A stretch of DNA of 64,000 nt from Salinibacterium sp. (GCA_019638845.1 JAHBSZ010000003.1:434001-498000), one strand, 5' to 3'; positions 33,975 to 44,155 are shown, counted from the stretch's first letter. Made by a program: numbers and translations. The notes: a model not told the origin generated them from the letters alone.

Positions 33975-35348
33975 TTGTCTGAGCACACGTTTGATCTTGT
34001 CGTTCTCGGTGGCGGAAGTGGTGGTTATGCCGCAGCGCTACGCGCAAGCCAACTCGGGATGACCGTGGGGCTGATCGAGAAGGGGAAGGTGGGCGGCACC
34101 TGCCTGCATGTCGGGTGCATCCCGACCAAAGCTCTCCTCCACTCGGCTGAGGTAGCGGACGTGACGCGCGAAGCAGCCAAGTACGGCGTCTCATCGACGT
34201 TCGGCGGCATCGACATCGCAAACGTCACCGCGTACCGTCAAGAGGTCGTAGCCAGCAAGTACAAGGGCCTTCAGGGCCTCATCAAGGCGCGCGGGATCAC
34301 GACGATTGAGGGCGAAGGCAAGCTCATCTCGCCCACGACCGTTCAGGTCGGCGATGACACGGTCACCGGAAAGAACGTCATTCTTGCCACCGGCTCCTAC
34401 TCCCGCTCGCTTCCCGGCCTTGAGATCGGCGGTCGGGTGATCACCTCCGAGCAGGCCCTCGACCTCGATTTCGTGCCCAAGAAGGTCGTCGTCCTCGGTG
34501 GCGGCGTCATCGGAGTCGAATTCTCCAGCGTCTGGAAGAGCTGGGGCGCTGAAGTCCAGATCGTCGAGGCCCTCCCTCACCTCGTTCCGAACGAGGACGA
34601 AGCGATCAGCAAGCAGTTCGAGCGCGCCTTCCGCAAGCGCGGCATCGAGTTCAGCCTCGGCGTTCGATTCCAGTCCGTCACCCAGAACGATCAGGGAGTG
34701 GTCGTCACTCTCGAAGACGGCAAAACGTTCGAGGGTGAACTTCTTCTCGTCGCGGTCGGGCGCGGACCGCAGACGGCCGGCCTCGGGTTCGAGGAAGTCG
34801 GCGTCACCATGGATCGCGGTTTCGTCATCACGAACGAGCGTCTCGCCACGAACATCCCTGGCGTGTACGCCGTGGGCGACATCGTTCCCGGCCTCCAACT
34901 CGCGCATCGCGGGTTCCAACAGGGCATTTTCGTCGCCGAGGAAATCGCAGGCCTGAAGCCCGTGGTCATCGAGGACGTCAACATTCCCAAGGTCACCTAC
35001 AGCGACCCCGAGGTTGCCTCGGTCGGCTTGTCCGAAGCCAAGGCTGCTGAGCAGTACGGCGCCGACAAGGTCAGCTCGTACGACTACAACTTGGCAGGCA
35101 ATGGCAAGAGCCACATCATCGGCACTTCCGGTCTGGTGAAGGTTGTTCGCGTCAACGACGGCCCCGTCGTCGGAGTACACATGATCGGCGCTCGTGTGGG
35201 TGAACTGATCGGGGAGGCTCAGCTCGCGGTCAACTGGGAGGCGTACCCGGAGGACATCGCTCCCCTGATCCACGCCCACCCCACGCAGAACGAGGCCCTC
35301 GGCGAGGCATTCCTCGCCCTCGCGGGCAAGCCGCTGCACGCGATCTAG
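33975..35348 (+). CDS. lpdA: Dihydrolipoyl dehydrogenase (E3)
   Basis: The FAD-dependent E3 subunit shared by 2-oxoacid dehydrogenase complexes, 457 residues. The FAD site is LVVLGGGSGGYAAALRA; the redox disulfide is in GGTCLHVGCIPTKALLHSA; the NAD site is KKVVVLGGGVIGVEFSSV; the C-terminal active-site base is in IHAHPTQNEALGEA. Start chosen as TTG 33975 because GAGGAG stands about 10 nt before it. It lies 47 nt upstream of the E2 gene, an obvious functional pair. No glycine-cleavage genes are in the window. Confidence 0.94.
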   Translation: MSEHTFDLVVLGGGSGGYAAALRASQLGMTVGLIEKGKVGGTCLHVGCIPTKALLHSAEVADVTREAAKYGVSSTFGGIDIANVTAYRQEVVASKYKGLQGLIKARGITTIEGEGKLISPTTVQVGDDTVTGKNVILATGSYSRSLPGLEIGGRVITSEQALDLDFVPKKVVVLGGGVIGVEFSSVWKSWGAEVQIVEALPHLVPNEDEAISKQFERAFRKRGIEFSLGVRFQSVTQNDQGVVVTLEDGKTFEGELLLVAVGRGPQTAGLGFEEVGVTMDRGFVITNERLATNIPGVYAVGDIVPGLQLAHRGFQQGIFVAEEIAGLKPVVIEDVNIPKVTYSDPEVASVGLSEAKAAEQYGADKVSSYDYNLAGNGKSHIIGTSGLVKVVRVNDGPVVGVHMIGARVGELIGEAQLAVNWEAYPEDIAPLIHAHPTQNEALGEAFLALAGKPLHAI

Positions 35349-35395
35349 CCCCGAACTAAGCTGTTGAGAAGAAGCGTCACAAAGGAGCATCACTG

Positions 35396-36943
35396 ATGAG
35401 CGAATCCGTCAACCTTCCGGCACTCGGCGAGAGTGTCACCGAGGGTACGGTTACCCGCTGGCTGAAGAAGGTCGGCGACCGTGTGGAGGTTGACGAGCCT
35501 CTGCTCGAAGTCTCCACCGACAAGGTCGATACCGAGATTCCCTCGCCCATCGCCGGCGTGATCGAAGCCATCCTCGTTGCCGAAGACGAAACCGTCGAGG
35601 TCGGAACCGCACTGGTCACCATCGGTGATGGCTCGGGCGCCGCTGCCGAGACTCCGGCTCCCGCTGCAGAGGCACCTGCCGCCGAAGCGGCCGAGGCTCC
35701 TGCTGCCGAGGCTCCCGCTGCACCTGCTGCCGAAGCTCCCGCTGCGGAAGCTCCCGCGGCCGAGCCCGCAGAGGTCGCTGCTCCCGCCGCGGAGGCTCCA
35801 GCGGAGGCTCCAGCGGAGGCTCCAGCCCCTGCGGCCGCTGCACCCGCCGCCGAAGCACCTGCGCCGGCGCCCGCGGCAGCCGCACCCACGGCAGCCCCTG
35901 CTGCGGCAGCTCCTGCTGCGACAGCCCCTGCTGCGGCAGCTCCTGCCGCACCCGAGACACCCGCTGCCCCGGCGGCCCCGGCCGCCACAGCGCCTGCCGC
36001 TGCCGCCCCCGCTGCCGAGGCGACGCCTGATTCTCAGGCGGGCTACGTGACTCCGCTTGTCCGCAAGCTCGCCAACGAGCGGGGCATTGACTTGGCCGCC
36101 GTCGCCGGTACCGGTGTTGGTGGACGTATCCGCAAGCAAGACGTGCTGAGCGCGTCATCCGCGACCGCGTCGGCTTCCTCGGCCCCTGCTGCCGCCGCTG
36201 CCCCGGCCAAGCCGCTCGAGGTCTCCGCGCTACGCGGTACGACGGTTCCGATGTCGCGGCTACGCAAGGTCATCGCCGAGCGTGCGGTGATCTCGATGCA
36301 GAGTTCGGCCCAGCTCACCTCGGTGGTCGAGGTCGACGTCACGTTGGTTGCGCACTACCGCGATCAGGTGAAGGCCGACTTCCAGGCCAAGACCGGGACG
36401 AAGCTTTCATTCCTTCCGTTCTTCGCGCTGGCGGCCGCTGAAGCGCTGCAGGCATATCCGATCATCAACGCGACCATCGAGGGTGACACGATCGTGTATC
36501 CGGCTCAGGAGAACATCTCCATCGCAGTCGATACCGAGCGTGGACTGTTGACTCCGGTCATCCGCGACGCCGCATCGCTCAACCTGGCAGGTTTTGCGGC
36601 GCAGATCACCGATCTTGCGGAGCGCACTCGCGACAACAAGCTCAAGCCCGATGAGCTCGCCGGCGGAACATTCACTCTCACGAATACCGGCTCTCGCGGA
36701 GCGCTGTTCGACACTCCAATCGTGTTCCTGCCCCAGTCGGCGATTCTGGGAACAGGTATCGTCACGAAGAAACCCGTCGTGGTAAGCGACGCTGGCGGCG
36801 ATGCGATTGCGATCCGCTCGATGGTCTACCTTGCACTGAGCTACGACCACCGCATCGTCGACGGCGCAGACGCCGCGCGGTTCCTCGTCGCGGTCAAGGA
36901 TCGCCTCGAGAGCGGCGACTTCGCATCGAAACTCGGCATCTGA
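35396..36943 (+). CDS. sucB: 2-oxoglutarate dehydrogenase E2 (dihydrolipoyl succinyltransferase)
   Basis: The acyltransferase core of a 2-oxoacid dehydrogenase complex, 515 residues. A single lipoyl domain comes first, with the lipoylated lysine in [12 protein letters not shown] (K43). A very Ala/Pro-rich flexible linker follows at about 83-215, then a peripheral subunit-binding domain ([20 protein letters not shown]), another Ala-rich hinge, and the catalytic domain with [21 protein letters not shown] precedes the ATG. It follows the E3 gene, and lipB/lipA, which make its cofactor, lie just downstream. Succinyltransferase over acetyltransferase specificity is inferred from similarity. Confidence 0.92.
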   Translation: MSESVNLPALGESVTEGTVTRWLKKVGDRVEVDEPLLEVSTDKVDTEIPSPIAGVIEAILVAEDETVEVGTALVTIGDGSGAAAETPAPAAEAPAAEAAEAPAAEAPAAPAAEAPAAEAPAAEPAEVAAPAAEAPAEAPAEAPAPAAAAPAAEAPAPAPAAAAPTAAPAAAAPAATAPAAAAPAAPETPAAPAAPAATAPAAAAPAAEATPDSQAGYVTPLVRKLANERGIDLAAVAGTGVGGRIRKQDVLSASSATASASSAPAAAAAPAKPLEVSALRGTTVPMSRLRKVIAERAVISMQSSAQLTSVVEVDVTLVAHYRDQVKADFQAKTGTKLSFLPFFALAAAEALQAYPIINATIEGDTIVYPAQENISIAVDTERGLLTPVIRDAASLNLAGFAAQITDLAERTRDNKLKPDELAGGTFTLTNTGSRGALFDTPIVFLPQSAILGTGIVTKKPVVVSDAGGDAIAIRSMVYLALSYDHRIVDGADAARFLVAVKDRLESGDFASKLGI

Positions 36944-36965
36944 TCCTGCAGTTGTTCCGCATGGC

Positions 36966-38249
36966 CTACTCCTCCAGGTAGTCCCTGATACGCCAACCGG
37001 CCTCGCCCTTCACCAGAAGGACCGAGGCCGGTTCGCTGTCCGCCCCCAAGGAGATGAGTGCCGAATCCCCTAGTCGCTGGACAAGCTCAAGGTCTTGGAG
37101 GGACGGGAGCGTTGCGGCGCCACCGTCTACGATCGACCGCACGAGTGCCCGATCCTCGTCAAGCGCCGCAGAATTCCGTTGATCAACATCCCCGAAACAC
37201 AGCTCGTCGAGGTCGCGGATGCACCGCTCCCTCGTCTCGAGAAGCACGCGTGCGGCGGCGATCGGATCGTCCCCATCGACCGGCCCCTCCCGCACAGAGA
37301 CCGACTCAGGAGTGGCGGCGTGGACTGGCTGAGCGGCTTCCGGTTCCGCGCGCGGAAGAGCCACGACCGCAAGGAGCAGCGCGGCAAGCGACGCGCCCGC
37401 CGTTATCCACACGGGTCGACGCACGCGACGCAGCGCGTTGACGACGCGCTCGCGCCATGTTGGCGTCTGGGGCGCGATGTCGGCGACGTTCTCGGTGATC
37501 GCGCGGGAGGTCTCGATCACTCGCGAGGGCAGCACTGCACCGTCGAGTTGGCGCGGGCGGAGGTCAACCGGGAGCGGCTGCGCCAGCTCGAAAAGCCGCT
37601 CAGCGAACTCGACCAGCCATGCGCCCGGGGCAGCCTCCGTGCGTGCACTCTGCGCGAGTTCAGTTGCGTTCGCCCGATCGAGCACTGTCGCGGCAAGCAC
37701 ACCGAAGGCAACAACATCGGCAAGCACTGCTGGCTCGGTTTCTATCCGTGCGACGGGGAGGTGCGGCGTGAATATACTCGCCCGGCCGAAACAGGCAAGT
37801 GTCGGAGCGCCCGCAGCGTCGAAGAGCACCGATCCGGGACCGAGGCTGCCGTGGGCTACGCCTGCCGAGTGCAGTCGAGCGAGAGCACTCGCGATCGGCG
37901 CAAGAATCGTGATCGCCTCACCCGCTTCGAGTGTTGCGCGATCGACAAGGACACGAGCGAGACTGCTCGCTGCATGGCGGCTGAGGATGAGTACGGGAGC
38001 ACCCTCGAGAGTGGACGCGACATCGATGACCCGCACGACGTGCTCCCCCGCGGCACGAGAGAGTGACTCGACCTCGAGGTATACCGATTCGTCGGTGACC
38101 GCCGGGCCATAGATCTTCATCACAACTGGGACGGCATGCGGCAGGTCGACCACGGGGTGGGCGATGAACACCTCTGCCCGCGAGCCCGCTCCGATGACAC
38201 GCAGAAGCCGGTAGCCGCCGATGATCTGAGGGTGGGAAGAATGAGGCAC
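36966..38249 (-). CDS. Membrane-anchored protein kinase-like protein, probable pseudokinase
   Basis: A 427-residue protein with an N-terminal Ser/Thr kinase-like fold. A glycine loop (IGAGSRAEVF, 19-28) and a lysine in strand 3 (VMKIY, K45) are retained. The catalytic loop reads VAHGSLGPGSVLFD (131-144) with Ser where catalytic Asp belongs, and the DFG position reads CFG (153-155). Such losses usually abolish phosphotransfer. A transmembrane helix at about 280-299 is followed by a roughly 125-residue external domain. The gene is isolated, convergent with sucB, and has a GTG start. Possibly a sensor or scaffold in the envelope. Confidence 0.82.
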   Translation of the reverse strand: MPHSSHPQIIGGYRLLRVIGAGSRAEVFIAHPVVDLPHAVPVVMKIYGPAVTDESVYLEVESLSRAAGEHVVRVIDVASTLEGAPVLILSRHAASSLARVLVDRATLEAGEAITILAPIASALARLHSAGVAHGSLGPGSVLFDAAGAPTLACFGRASIFTPHLPVARIETEPAVLADVVAFGVLAATVLDRANATELAQSARTEAAPGAWLVEFAERLFELAQPLPVDLRPRQLDGAVLPSRVIETSRAITENVADIAPQTPTWRERVVNALRRVRRPVWITAGASLAALLLAVVALPRAEPEAAQPVHAATPESVSVREGPVDGDDPIAAARVLLETRERCIRDLDELCFGDVDQRNSAALDEDRALVRSIVDGGAATLPSLQDLELVQRLGDSALISLGADSEPASVLLVKGEAGWRIRDYLEE

Positions 38250-38349
38250 GCCACGAGTGTCCTGCGAGCGAGGCCCGCTGGTGGCGAATGCTTCCGACGC
38301 CGGGGAACAGCTCGGAAGGTCTGCGCTGGGGAGGACGTAGACTCATCAG

Positions 38350-38976
38350 GTGGTCGACTTTGTCGTCACGGGGCTAAGCGCCAACTCCGTGCCGTATGTC
38401 GAAGCCTTAGAGCTTCAACGCGCAACCCATCATGCCGTCGTGACCGGGGCCTCCCCCGACACCGTCATGTTCCTCGAGCACCCGTCGGTCTATACCGCGG
38501 GAAAGCGCACCGAGGACCATGAGCGTCCCACGGACGGCACACCCGTCATCGATGTGGACCGTGGTGGAAAGATCACGTGGCATGGTCCCGGCCAGCTCGT
38601 GGGTTACCCGATCCTGCGCCTGCCAGAGCCGATCGACGTCGTCGGGTACGTGCGACGGTTGGAGGGCATCCTCATTGATGCGCTCGCGCGGTTACAGATC
38701 GAAGCTGACCGCGTCGAAGGCCGATCCGGGGTATGGATGCGCGGAACCGACAAGATCGCAGCGATCGGTATCCGAGTGGCACACGGGGTGACCATGCATG
38801 GCTTCTCGCTCAACTGCAACAACACCTTCGAGGCATACGACCGGATCGTCGCGTGCGGGCTTGCTGACGCCGGCGTCACATCGATCTCGCGCGAACTCGG
38901 TCGCGACGTCCCGACGACGCACGTCGTGCCGATCGTGCAAGCGGCGTTTATCGACACGATGGTGGGGATGCGATGA
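38350..38976 (+). CDS. lipB: Octanoyl-[acyl-carrier-protein]:protein octanoyltransferase
   Basis: Transfers octanoate from acyl carrier protein to lipoyl domains, 208 residues. The LipB core is intact: [16 protein letters not shown], the catalytic lysine in [19 protein letters not shown], and the catalytic cysteine in [13 protein letters not shown]. The GTG start has TAGACT ending 6 nt upstream, so the message is probably leaderless. Its stop overlaps the lipA start (ATGA). The pathway product is used by the SucB lipoyl domain encoded upstream. Confidence 0.94.
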   Translation: MVDFVVTGLSANSVPYVEALELQRATHHAVVTGASPDTVMFLEHPSVYTAGKRTEDHERPTDGTPVIDVDRGGKITWHGPGQLVGYPILRLPEPIDVVGYVRRLEGILIDALARLQIEADRVEGRSGVWMRGTDKIAAIGIRVAHGVTMHGFSLNCNNTFEAYDRIVACGLADAGVTSISRELGRDVPTTHVVPIVQAAFIDTMVGMR

Positions 38977-39965
38977 CCGAACGCAAGTTGTTGCGCCTTG
39001 AAGTACGCAACGCATCGACACCCATCGAGCGCAAGCCTGAGTGGATCAAGACCGTTGCCAAGATGGGTCCCGAATACCGTCAACTGCAGGATCTCGTAAA
39101 AGGCGAGAACCTACACACCGTCTGCCAGGAGGCCGGATGCCCAAACATTTTCGAATGTTGGGAAGACCGGGAGGCGACATTTCTCATCGGTGGCAGTCAA
39201 TGCACGCGACGATGCGACTTCTGCCAGATCGACACCGGAAAACCCGCGGACTATGACACGGATGAACCGCGACGCGTCGCGGAATCCGTCACGAAGATGA
39301 ACCTCCGGTATGCCACGGTGACCGGCGTCGCGCGCGACGACCTGCCCGATGAGGGTGCCTGGCTCCACGCCGAAACCGTGCGCCAGATCCACGATCAGAA
39401 TCCCGGCACAGGCGTTGAGATCCTCGCCACCGACTTCTCGGGGAATCCAGAGCTCCTGGGCGTCGTCTTCGACTCTCGCCCAGAAGTATTCGCACACAAC
39501 GTCGAGACGGTGCCGCGCATCTTCAAGCGAATTCGGCCGGCGTTTCGATACGAGCGTTCGCTGGATGTCATCACCCAGGCGCGTGCCGCTGGACTCATCA
39601 CGAAGTCGAACCTCATCCTCGGCATGGGCGAAGAGCCGCATGAGGTGAGCGCCGCCCTCCGCGACCTTCACGATGCGGGAACCGACATCATCACCATCAC
39701 CCAGTACCTGCGGCCCACCGCGAGACATCTGCCGGTTGCTCGGTGGGTGACGCCGCAAGAGTTCCTCGAGTTCAGCGACGAGGCCGAAGCGATGGGTTTC
39801 CTTGGCGTGCTCGCCGGGCCGCTCGTGCGCTCGAGCTATCGCGCGGGGCGCCTGTGGGCCCGGTCGATGCTCGCCAAGGGCCGTGACATCCCGGAGCACC
39901 TCACGCACCTCGCGGACAACGAACGCGGATTCGCGCAAGCGGTCTCCGGAAGGGCCTTATCCTAG
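38973..39965 (+). CDS. lipA: Lipoyl synthase (radical SAM)
   Basis: Inserts two sulfurs into octanoyl groups to give lipoate, 330 residues. Auxiliary-cluster cysteines are in [16 protein letters not shown]; the radical-SAM CxxxCxxC is in [10 protein letters not shown]; a C-terminal RSSY motif (VRSSYRAG) provides the serine ligand of the auxiliary cluster. Its start overlaps the lipB stop. The DUF4191 gene follows 4 nt after the stop, with a TATCCT that overlaps the lipA stop codon. Confidence 0.96.
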   Translation: MTERKLLRLEVRNASTPIERKPEWIKTVAKMGPEYRQLQDLVKGENLHTVCQEAGCPNIFECWEDREATFLIGGSQCTRRCDFCQIDTGKPADYDTDEPRRVAESVTKMNLRYATVTGVARDDLPDEGAWLHAETVRQIHDQNPGTGVEILATDFSGNPELLGVVFDSRPEVFAHNVETVPRIFKRIRPAFRYERSLDVITQARAAGLITKSNLILGMGEEPHEVSAALRDLHDAGTDIITITQYLRPTARHLPVARWVTPQEFLEFSDEAEAMGFLGVLAGPLVRSSYRAGRLWARSMLAKGRDIPEHLTHLADNERGFAQAVSGRALS

Positions 39966-39969
39966 GAGC

Positions 39970-40692
39970 ATGGCACGCACCACCACGACCCCTGCCCCCG
40001 CCGCAAAGGCTCCCAAGGAGCCCGGACGCCTGAAGCAGATGTACCAGGTCTTCACGATGACCATCCGGTACGACAAGCTGGCTATCTGGTGGCTTCTCGC
40101 CGGCTTCCTGTTGCCGGTATTGGCCGGATTGGCGCTCGCATTCATCCTGTCGCGCGATCAGGTGCTCGGCTTCGTGCTCTACATCGTCTCGGGCGTGCTC
40201 GGCGGTGTTCTCGTCTTCCTCATCATTCTCGGCCGCCGCGCAGAACGGGCCGCCTACTCGCAGATCGCCGGACAGCCGGGTGCCGTGGGCGCCGTGCTGA
40301 AGAGCTCGCTTCGTCGTGGCTGGACGGCGAGCGAAATGCCCGTGGCCGTGAGCCCGAAGACCCAGGATGCCGTCTACCGCGCCGTGGGCAAGGGTGGAGT
40401 CGCCCTTATCGGTGAAGGCCCGAAGTCTCGCACCCAAACCATGCTCGAAGCGGAGCGCAAGAACGTCTCGCGCATCCTGCCGAACGTACCCGTGACTTTC
40501 TTGTACGTCGGCCCCGATGCCGAGGCGACACCCCTGTACAAGCTGCCGACAAAGTTGCGGGGCATCAAGTCCGTTCTGCGCAAGCCGGAAATCCTTGCGG
40601 TGTCGAACCGGCTGAACTCCTTGGGCCGCAACGGGCTTCCCATCCCCAAAGGCATGGACCCGCTCAAAGCCCGCGCCCCTCGGCCCCGCTAG
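39970..40692 (+). CDS. DUF4191 family membrane protein
   Basis: A 240-residue protein with a short Lys/Pro-rich N-terminus and two transmembrane helices at about residues 38-60 and 66-88 (for example LLPVLAGLALAFILSR). A conserved cytoplasmic domain follows with AERAAYSQIAGQPGAVGAVL and KGGVALIGEGPKSR. The start is ATG 39970; either GGAG or a leaderless message from TATCCT 6 nt upstream could serve. DUF4191 almost always follows lipA in actinobacteria; function is not established. It ends 4 nt inside the convergent RDD gene. Confidence 0.88.
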   Translation: MARTTTTPAPAAKAPKEPGRLKQMYQVFTMTIRYDKLAIWWLLAGFLLPVLAGLALAFILSRDQVLGFVLYIVSGVLGGVLVFLIILGRRAERAAYSQIAGQPGAVGAVLKSSLRRGWTASEMPVAVSPKTQDAVYRAVGKGGVALIGEGPKSRTQTMLEAERKNVSRILPNVPVTFLYVGPDAEATPLYKLPTKLRGIKSVLRKPEILAVSNRLNSLGRNGLPIPKGMDPLKARAPRPR

Positions 40693-41093
40693 CGCCTGAC
40701 GAGTACCGTCGCTGGCCAGCGGTCGTGCATCCCGCGCTGGTCACGATCCCAGATGACGGCAGGGATGACCAGGCACAGCAAGATCGTGCGTGCAAAGGGA
40801 CGCCATAGGCCCAGATAACCGCCCGCGACCGGAACTACCCGCATGCCCAGCACGAGGTGACCGACGCTACCATTCGCTGTGAGAAGGAACACCACCTGGG
40901 CGACGGCGAAGATCGCCAAAGTTGCCCACGCTTCGTAGGAAAAGAACGCGACGGAGATAAGGATCGCGATGCCCCAGTCGAGGGCGAGAGCGATGAGTCG
41001 TCGGCCGGGTCGGGCAATCGAACGTGGACCATTTTCGGGGAGCCCGAGACGCTTCCCCGGCCAGTCGCGTGACGGTGTCGGAGTGCTTGGCAT
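40689..41093 (-). CDS. RDD family membrane protein
   Basis: A 134-residue small membrane protein with the RDD signature ([20 protein letters not shown]) and three or more hydrophobic helices. RDD proteins are of poorly known function, with transport suggested. Of two tandem ATGs, the second (41093) has TAGGAT ending 6 nt before it, matching the leaderless spacing seen elsewhere, so it is chosen. It is divergent from glnA and its GlnR box. Confidence 0.86.
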   Translation of the reverse strand: MPSTPTPSRDWPGKRLGLPENGPRSIARPGRRLIALALDWGIAILISVAFFSYEAWATLAIFAVAQVVFLLTANGSVGHLVLGMRVVPVAGGYLGLWRPFARTILLCLVIPAVIWDRDQRGMHDRWPATVLVRR

Positions 41094-41120
41094 CATCCGA
41101 TCCTACCGAGCGACAGACGT

Positions 41121-41158
41121 GTAACCTCCCGGAAACAATCGCGTGACAGGTGCGAAAC
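41121..41158 (+). promoter_or_regulatory. GlnR box upstream of glnA
   Basis: Four 5-bp elements with exact 6-bp spacers: GTAAC (41121), GAAAC (41132), GTGAC (41143) and GAAAC (41154). This matches the actinobacterial GlnR consensus gTnAC-n6-GaAAC repeated twice. It lies about 70 bp upstream of the glnA start, with a weak TATTAA-type -10 region just downstream, consistent with activation of glnA under nitrogen limitation. Confidence 0.85.
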
Positions 41159-41225
41159 TGGGCACCCGTACCCTATTAACTGGCCGCGTCTGCAGCCGAC
41201 TAGTACCAAGCCCTGGAGTTCCCCC

Positions 41226-42650
41226 ATGTTCAAAGACTCTTCCGAGGTCCTGAAGTTCATCAAGGACACCGACGTCAAGTTCCTCGACATCCGTTTCACC
41301 GACCTTCCGGGCGTGCAGCAGCACTTCAATATCCCGGCCTCAACAGTCGACGAGGAGTTCTTCTCGGTCGGCCAGTTGTTCGATGGCTCGTCCATCCGCG
41401 GTTTTGCCTCGATCCACGAGTCGGACATGCAGTTGATCCCGGATGTGACGACGGCGTATGTCGACCCGTTCCGCACCGAGCGCACGCTCATCATGGTGTT
41501 CGACATCTACAACCCGCGCAACGGTGAGATCTACGGTCGCGACCCGCGCCAGGTGGCGAAGAAGGCGGAGAAGTACCTCGCCTCGACCGGGATCGCCGAC
41601 ACCGCGTACTTCGCACCCGAGGCCGAGTTCTACATCTTCGACGATGTGCGCTACAGCGTGAAGCAGAACGAGAGCTTCTACGCCGTCGACTCCGAGGAAG
41701 GCGCCTGGAACTCGGGCCGCGTCGAAGAGGGCGGAAACCTCGCCAACAAGACGCCGTACAAGGGTGGCTACTTCCCCGTGAGCCCCGTCGACAAGCAAGC
41801 CGACCTGCGCGACGACATCAGCCTCAAGCTGATCGATGCGGGCCTTATTCTCGAGCGCGCACACCACGAGGTGGGCACCGGTGGCCAGGCGGAGATCAAC
41901 TACCGCTTCGACACGATGGTTCACGCCGCTGACGACATCCTGAAGTTCAAGTACATCGTCAAGAACACCGCCCTCGAGTGGGGCAAGGTCGCGACCTTCA
42001 TGCCGAAGCCCCTGTTCGGCGACAACGGCTCGGGTATGCACACCCACCAGTCGCTGTGGAACGGCTCCGAGCCGCTCTTCTACGACGAAAAGGGCTACGG
42101 CGGGCTGAGCGACATCGCTCGCTGGTACATCGGCGGCCTGCTCAAGCACGCTCCCGCTGTGCTCGCGTTCACGAACCCGACGCTCAACTCCTACCGCCGC
42201 CTCATCCCCGGCTTCGAGGCTCCCGTGAACCTGGTCTACTCGGCCGGCAACCGTTCGGCCTCGATTCGTATCCCGATCACGGGCACGAACCCCAAGGCCA
42301 AGCGCATCGAGTTCCGCGCACCGGATGCCTCGGGTAACCCGTACCTCGCGTTCGCAGCGCAGCTCATGGCTGGTCTCGACGGCATCAAGAACAAGATCGA
42401 GCCGCATGAGCCCGTCGACAAGGACCTGTACGAGCTGCCGCCTGAGGAAGCCAAGCTCATCCCCCAGGTTCCCGGATCGCTCGGGGAGGCGCTCGATGCG
42501 CTCGAGGCCGACCACGACTTCCTCACCGAGGGCAACGTGTTCACGCCTGACCTGATCTCGACCTGGATCTCCTATAAGCGCAACGCGGAGATCATCCCGG
42601 CAGCACAGCGTCCGCACCCGTTCGAGTACGAGCTGTACTTCTCGGTGTAG
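41226..42650 (+). CDS. glnA: Glutamine synthetase type I
   Basis: Makes glutamine from glutamate, ammonia and ATP; 474 residues, the standard GSI-beta length. Motifs: [14 protein letters not shown] (beta-grasp), [30 protein letters not shown] and NRSASIRIP. The adenylylation tyrosine is present in [11 protein letters not shown]. Regulation is read directly: a complete GlnR box upstream, an adenylyltransferase gene (glnE) 1.6 kb downstream, and a strong hairpin after the stop. Confidence 0.97.
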   Translation: MFKDSSEVLKFIKDTDVKFLDIRFTDLPGVQQHFNIPASTVDEEFFSVGQLFDGSSIRGFASIHESDMQLIPDVTTAYVDPFRTERTLIMVFDIYNPRNGEIYGRDPRQVAKKAEKYLASTGIADTAYFAPEAEFYIFDDVRYSVKQNESFYAVDSEEGAWNSGRVEEGGNLANKTPYKGGYFPVSPVDKQADLRDDISLKLIDAGLILERAHHEVGTGGQAEINYRFDTMVHAADDILKFKYIVKNTALEWGKVATFMPKPLFGDNGSGMHTHQSLWNGSEPLFYDEKGYGGLSDIARWYIGGLLKHAPAVLAFTNPTLNSYRRLIPGFEAPVNLVYSAGNRSASIRIPITGTNPKAKRIEFRAPDASGNPYLAFAAQLMAGLDGIKNKIEPHEPVDKDLYELPPEEAKLIPQVPGSLGEALDALEADHDFLTEGNVFTPDLISTWISYKRNAEIIPAAQRPHPFEYELYFSV

Positions 42651-42670
42651 TTCCAGCGCCACAGCACCTC

Positions 42671-42704
42671 AGCGGCCGCTCTCCTTGGGGAAGGCGGCCG
42701 CTGT
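42671..42704 (+). terminator. Hairpin after glnA, probable terminator
   Basis: CAGCGGCCGC and its exact reverse complement form a 10-bp stem with a 14-nt loop, 20 nt after the glnA stop. Only a weak T-run follows (GTCGTTGT), so termination strength is uncertain. It separates glnA from the AraC-type gene. Confidence 0.68.
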
Positions 42705-42721
42705 CGTTGTAGCCTCGGTGC

Positions 42722-43138
42722 ATGAGCCCCGAGGAGATCGCCACCCTGACGCACCTGCGTCGCGCTCGCGATCTCATGGACCGGGAGTACGCCCGTCCCC
42801 TCGACGTTCCCGAGATGGCGAGGCACGCGCTCATGTCGCCCGCCCACTTCTCGCGCCAGTTCAAGGCCGCCTACGGTGAGACCCCCTACGGCTACCTGAT
42901 GACCCGTCGCATTGAGCGCGCGATGGCGTTACTCCGCGAGGGCACGAGCGTGACCGACGCGTGCATGGCCGTGGGGTGTACTTCGCTCGGATCGTTCAGC
43001 TCGCGCTTCACAGAGATCGTGGGCGTCACGCCGACCGTGTATCGCTCGGGCATCCACTACGCCGTGATGGCGATGCCGACCCACGTCGTGAAGGCCCAGA
43101 CGAGACCGAGCAGGAATCGAGAAGTCTCCCGCGCATAG
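42722..43138 (+). CDS. AraC-family HTH transcriptional regulator
   Basis: A 138-residue stand-alone AraC DNA-binding domain with two helix-turn-helix units: PEMARHALMSPAHFSRQFK and VTDACMAVGCTSLGSFSSRF, ending in a GVTPTVYR consensus. No sensor domain. TAGCCT ends 6 nt before the ATG, suggesting a leaderless message. A VOC-family gene starts 18 nt downstream; this AraC-VOC pairing is frequent in actinobacteria and suggests the regulator controls or senses with it. Confidence 0.9.
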   Translation: MSPEEIATLTHLRRARDLMDREYARPLDVPEMARHALMSPAHFSRQFKAAYGETPYGYLMTRRIERAMALLREGTSVTDACMAVGCTSLGSFSSRFTEIVGVTPTVYRSGIHYAVMAMPTHVVKAQTRPSRNREVSRA

Positions 43139-43156
43139 CCTCCCTAGGCTTGCCGC

Positions 43157-43555
43157 ATGACCATCGCACTCAAATACGTCAACGTCACAGTCAATAACGT
43201 CGACGAGGCCCTCGCGTTCTACACGGACGGACTCGGGATGACCGTCCAGATGGATGTCGCCAACGGAGGATTCCGTTGGGTGACCGTCGGCAGCCCCGAC
43301 CAGCCCGGGCTTGGCGTGGTGCTTTCCGAACCGCACGCGGGCCGTTCACAGTCCGACGGTGACGCGCTGCAGGAGCTGCTCACGAAAGGGATGCTTCCCA
43401 GCATCGTGTTCTTGACGGACGACGTGGATGCCGCGTTCGAGCGACTGCGGGCATCCGGTGCCGAGGTGCTGCAGGAGCCCATCGAGCAACCTTGGGGGCC
43501 GAAGGATTGCGCATTCCGCGATCCGTCCGGCAATCTCGTGCGGATCTCGGCCTAG
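43157..43555 (+). CDS. VOC (glyoxalase/bleomycin-resistance) family protein
   Basis: A 132-residue protein of two paired beta-alpha-beta-beta-beta units, first strand KYVNVTVNNVDEALAFYTDG, C-terminal CAFRDPSGNLVRIS. Metal-ligand positions are only partly conserved. It could be a ring-cleaving, isomerising or drug-binding protein; no substrate can be given. TAGGCT ends 6 nt before the ATG. Paired with the AraC gene upstream. Confidence 0.88.
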   Translation: MTIALKYVNVTVNNVDEALAFYTDGLGMTVQMDVANGGFRWVTVGSPDQPGLGVVLSEPHAGRSQSDGDALQELLTKGMLPSIVFLTDDVDAAFERLRASGAEVLQEPIEQPWGPKDCAFRDPSGNLVRISA

Positions 43556-43564
43556 GGGTCGCGA

Positions 43565-44155
43565 CTAGAGCCGCCCCGCGGGCGGCTGCCAGCCCGCGTG
43601 CTGGTGTTCGCGCACGAGATCTGACACCCACGACGACTCGCGCGCCTTCTCCGGCTGGCGCAGCGCCTGCTCGACGAGCAGTGCGCCGAGCTCGTGGTCG
43701 AGTCCGAGGCGCGGGTACTCGCGTTCTGCGGCGATGCGGAGCTCGTCGGGGATCGACACGCTAAAGAAGTCGGTGCGCACCCCGAGGCGGGTGAGCATGG
43801 GCACGGGGCCGCGGCGCTCCACGATGCCGGGCGAGGTGTGCAAAGCGATCGCCTGCCAGACCTGGTCGGTGTCGGCGGGCGTTCGACCGTGGTATTCGAG
43901 AAGGGATGCCGCGGCATCCGCTGCCTCGACCTCGAATCGTTGCGGCCCATCGAAGGCTTCGGAAGCACCCAGATCGTGGAGAACACACGCGACGAAGAGC
44001 AACTCCGGGTCGTAGTCGACGGATGCCACGAGCTCGAGTTTCTGCGCATGAAGGAGCGCGTATCCGTGGGTGCGGACACTGTGGTTGAGCACCGAAGGGA
44101 TCTCGTGGGCGGTCGCGAGATCGAGGGCGGCCGTTGTTAGCGCAGAGGAGGTCAT
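43565..44155 (-). CDS. HD-domain phosphohydrolase-like protein
   Basis: A 196-residue protein with an HD fold: first histidine in VLNHSVRTHGYAL (H25), the HD pair in ACVLHDLGAS (H60, D61), and a later histidine in AIALHTSPG. This resembles the cyanamide-hydratase-like HD group; the substrate is unknown. The start is uncertain among ATG 44155, ATG 44176 and GTG 44182; ATG 44155 is preferred because CAGTAT ends 6 nt upstream. Convergent with the VOC gene. Confidence 0.84.
   Translation of the reverse strand: MTSSALTTAALDLATAHEIPSVLNHSVRTHGYALLHAQKLELVASVDYDPELLFVACVLHDLGASEAFDGPQRFEVEAADAAASLLEYHGRTPADTDQVWQAIALHTSPGIVERRGPVPMLTRLGVRTDFFSVSIPDELRIAAEREYPRLGLDHELGALLVEQALRQPEKARESSWVSDLVREHQHAGWQPPAGRL

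Noticed and set aside
34191..35393. 400-codon open frame antisense to lpdA
   Set aside because: Shadow of lpdA, whose motifs are fully intact on the plus strand.
41340..42662. 440-codon open frame antisense to glnA
   Set aside because: Shadow of the conserved glutamine synthetase gene; no start signal and no recognisable domain.
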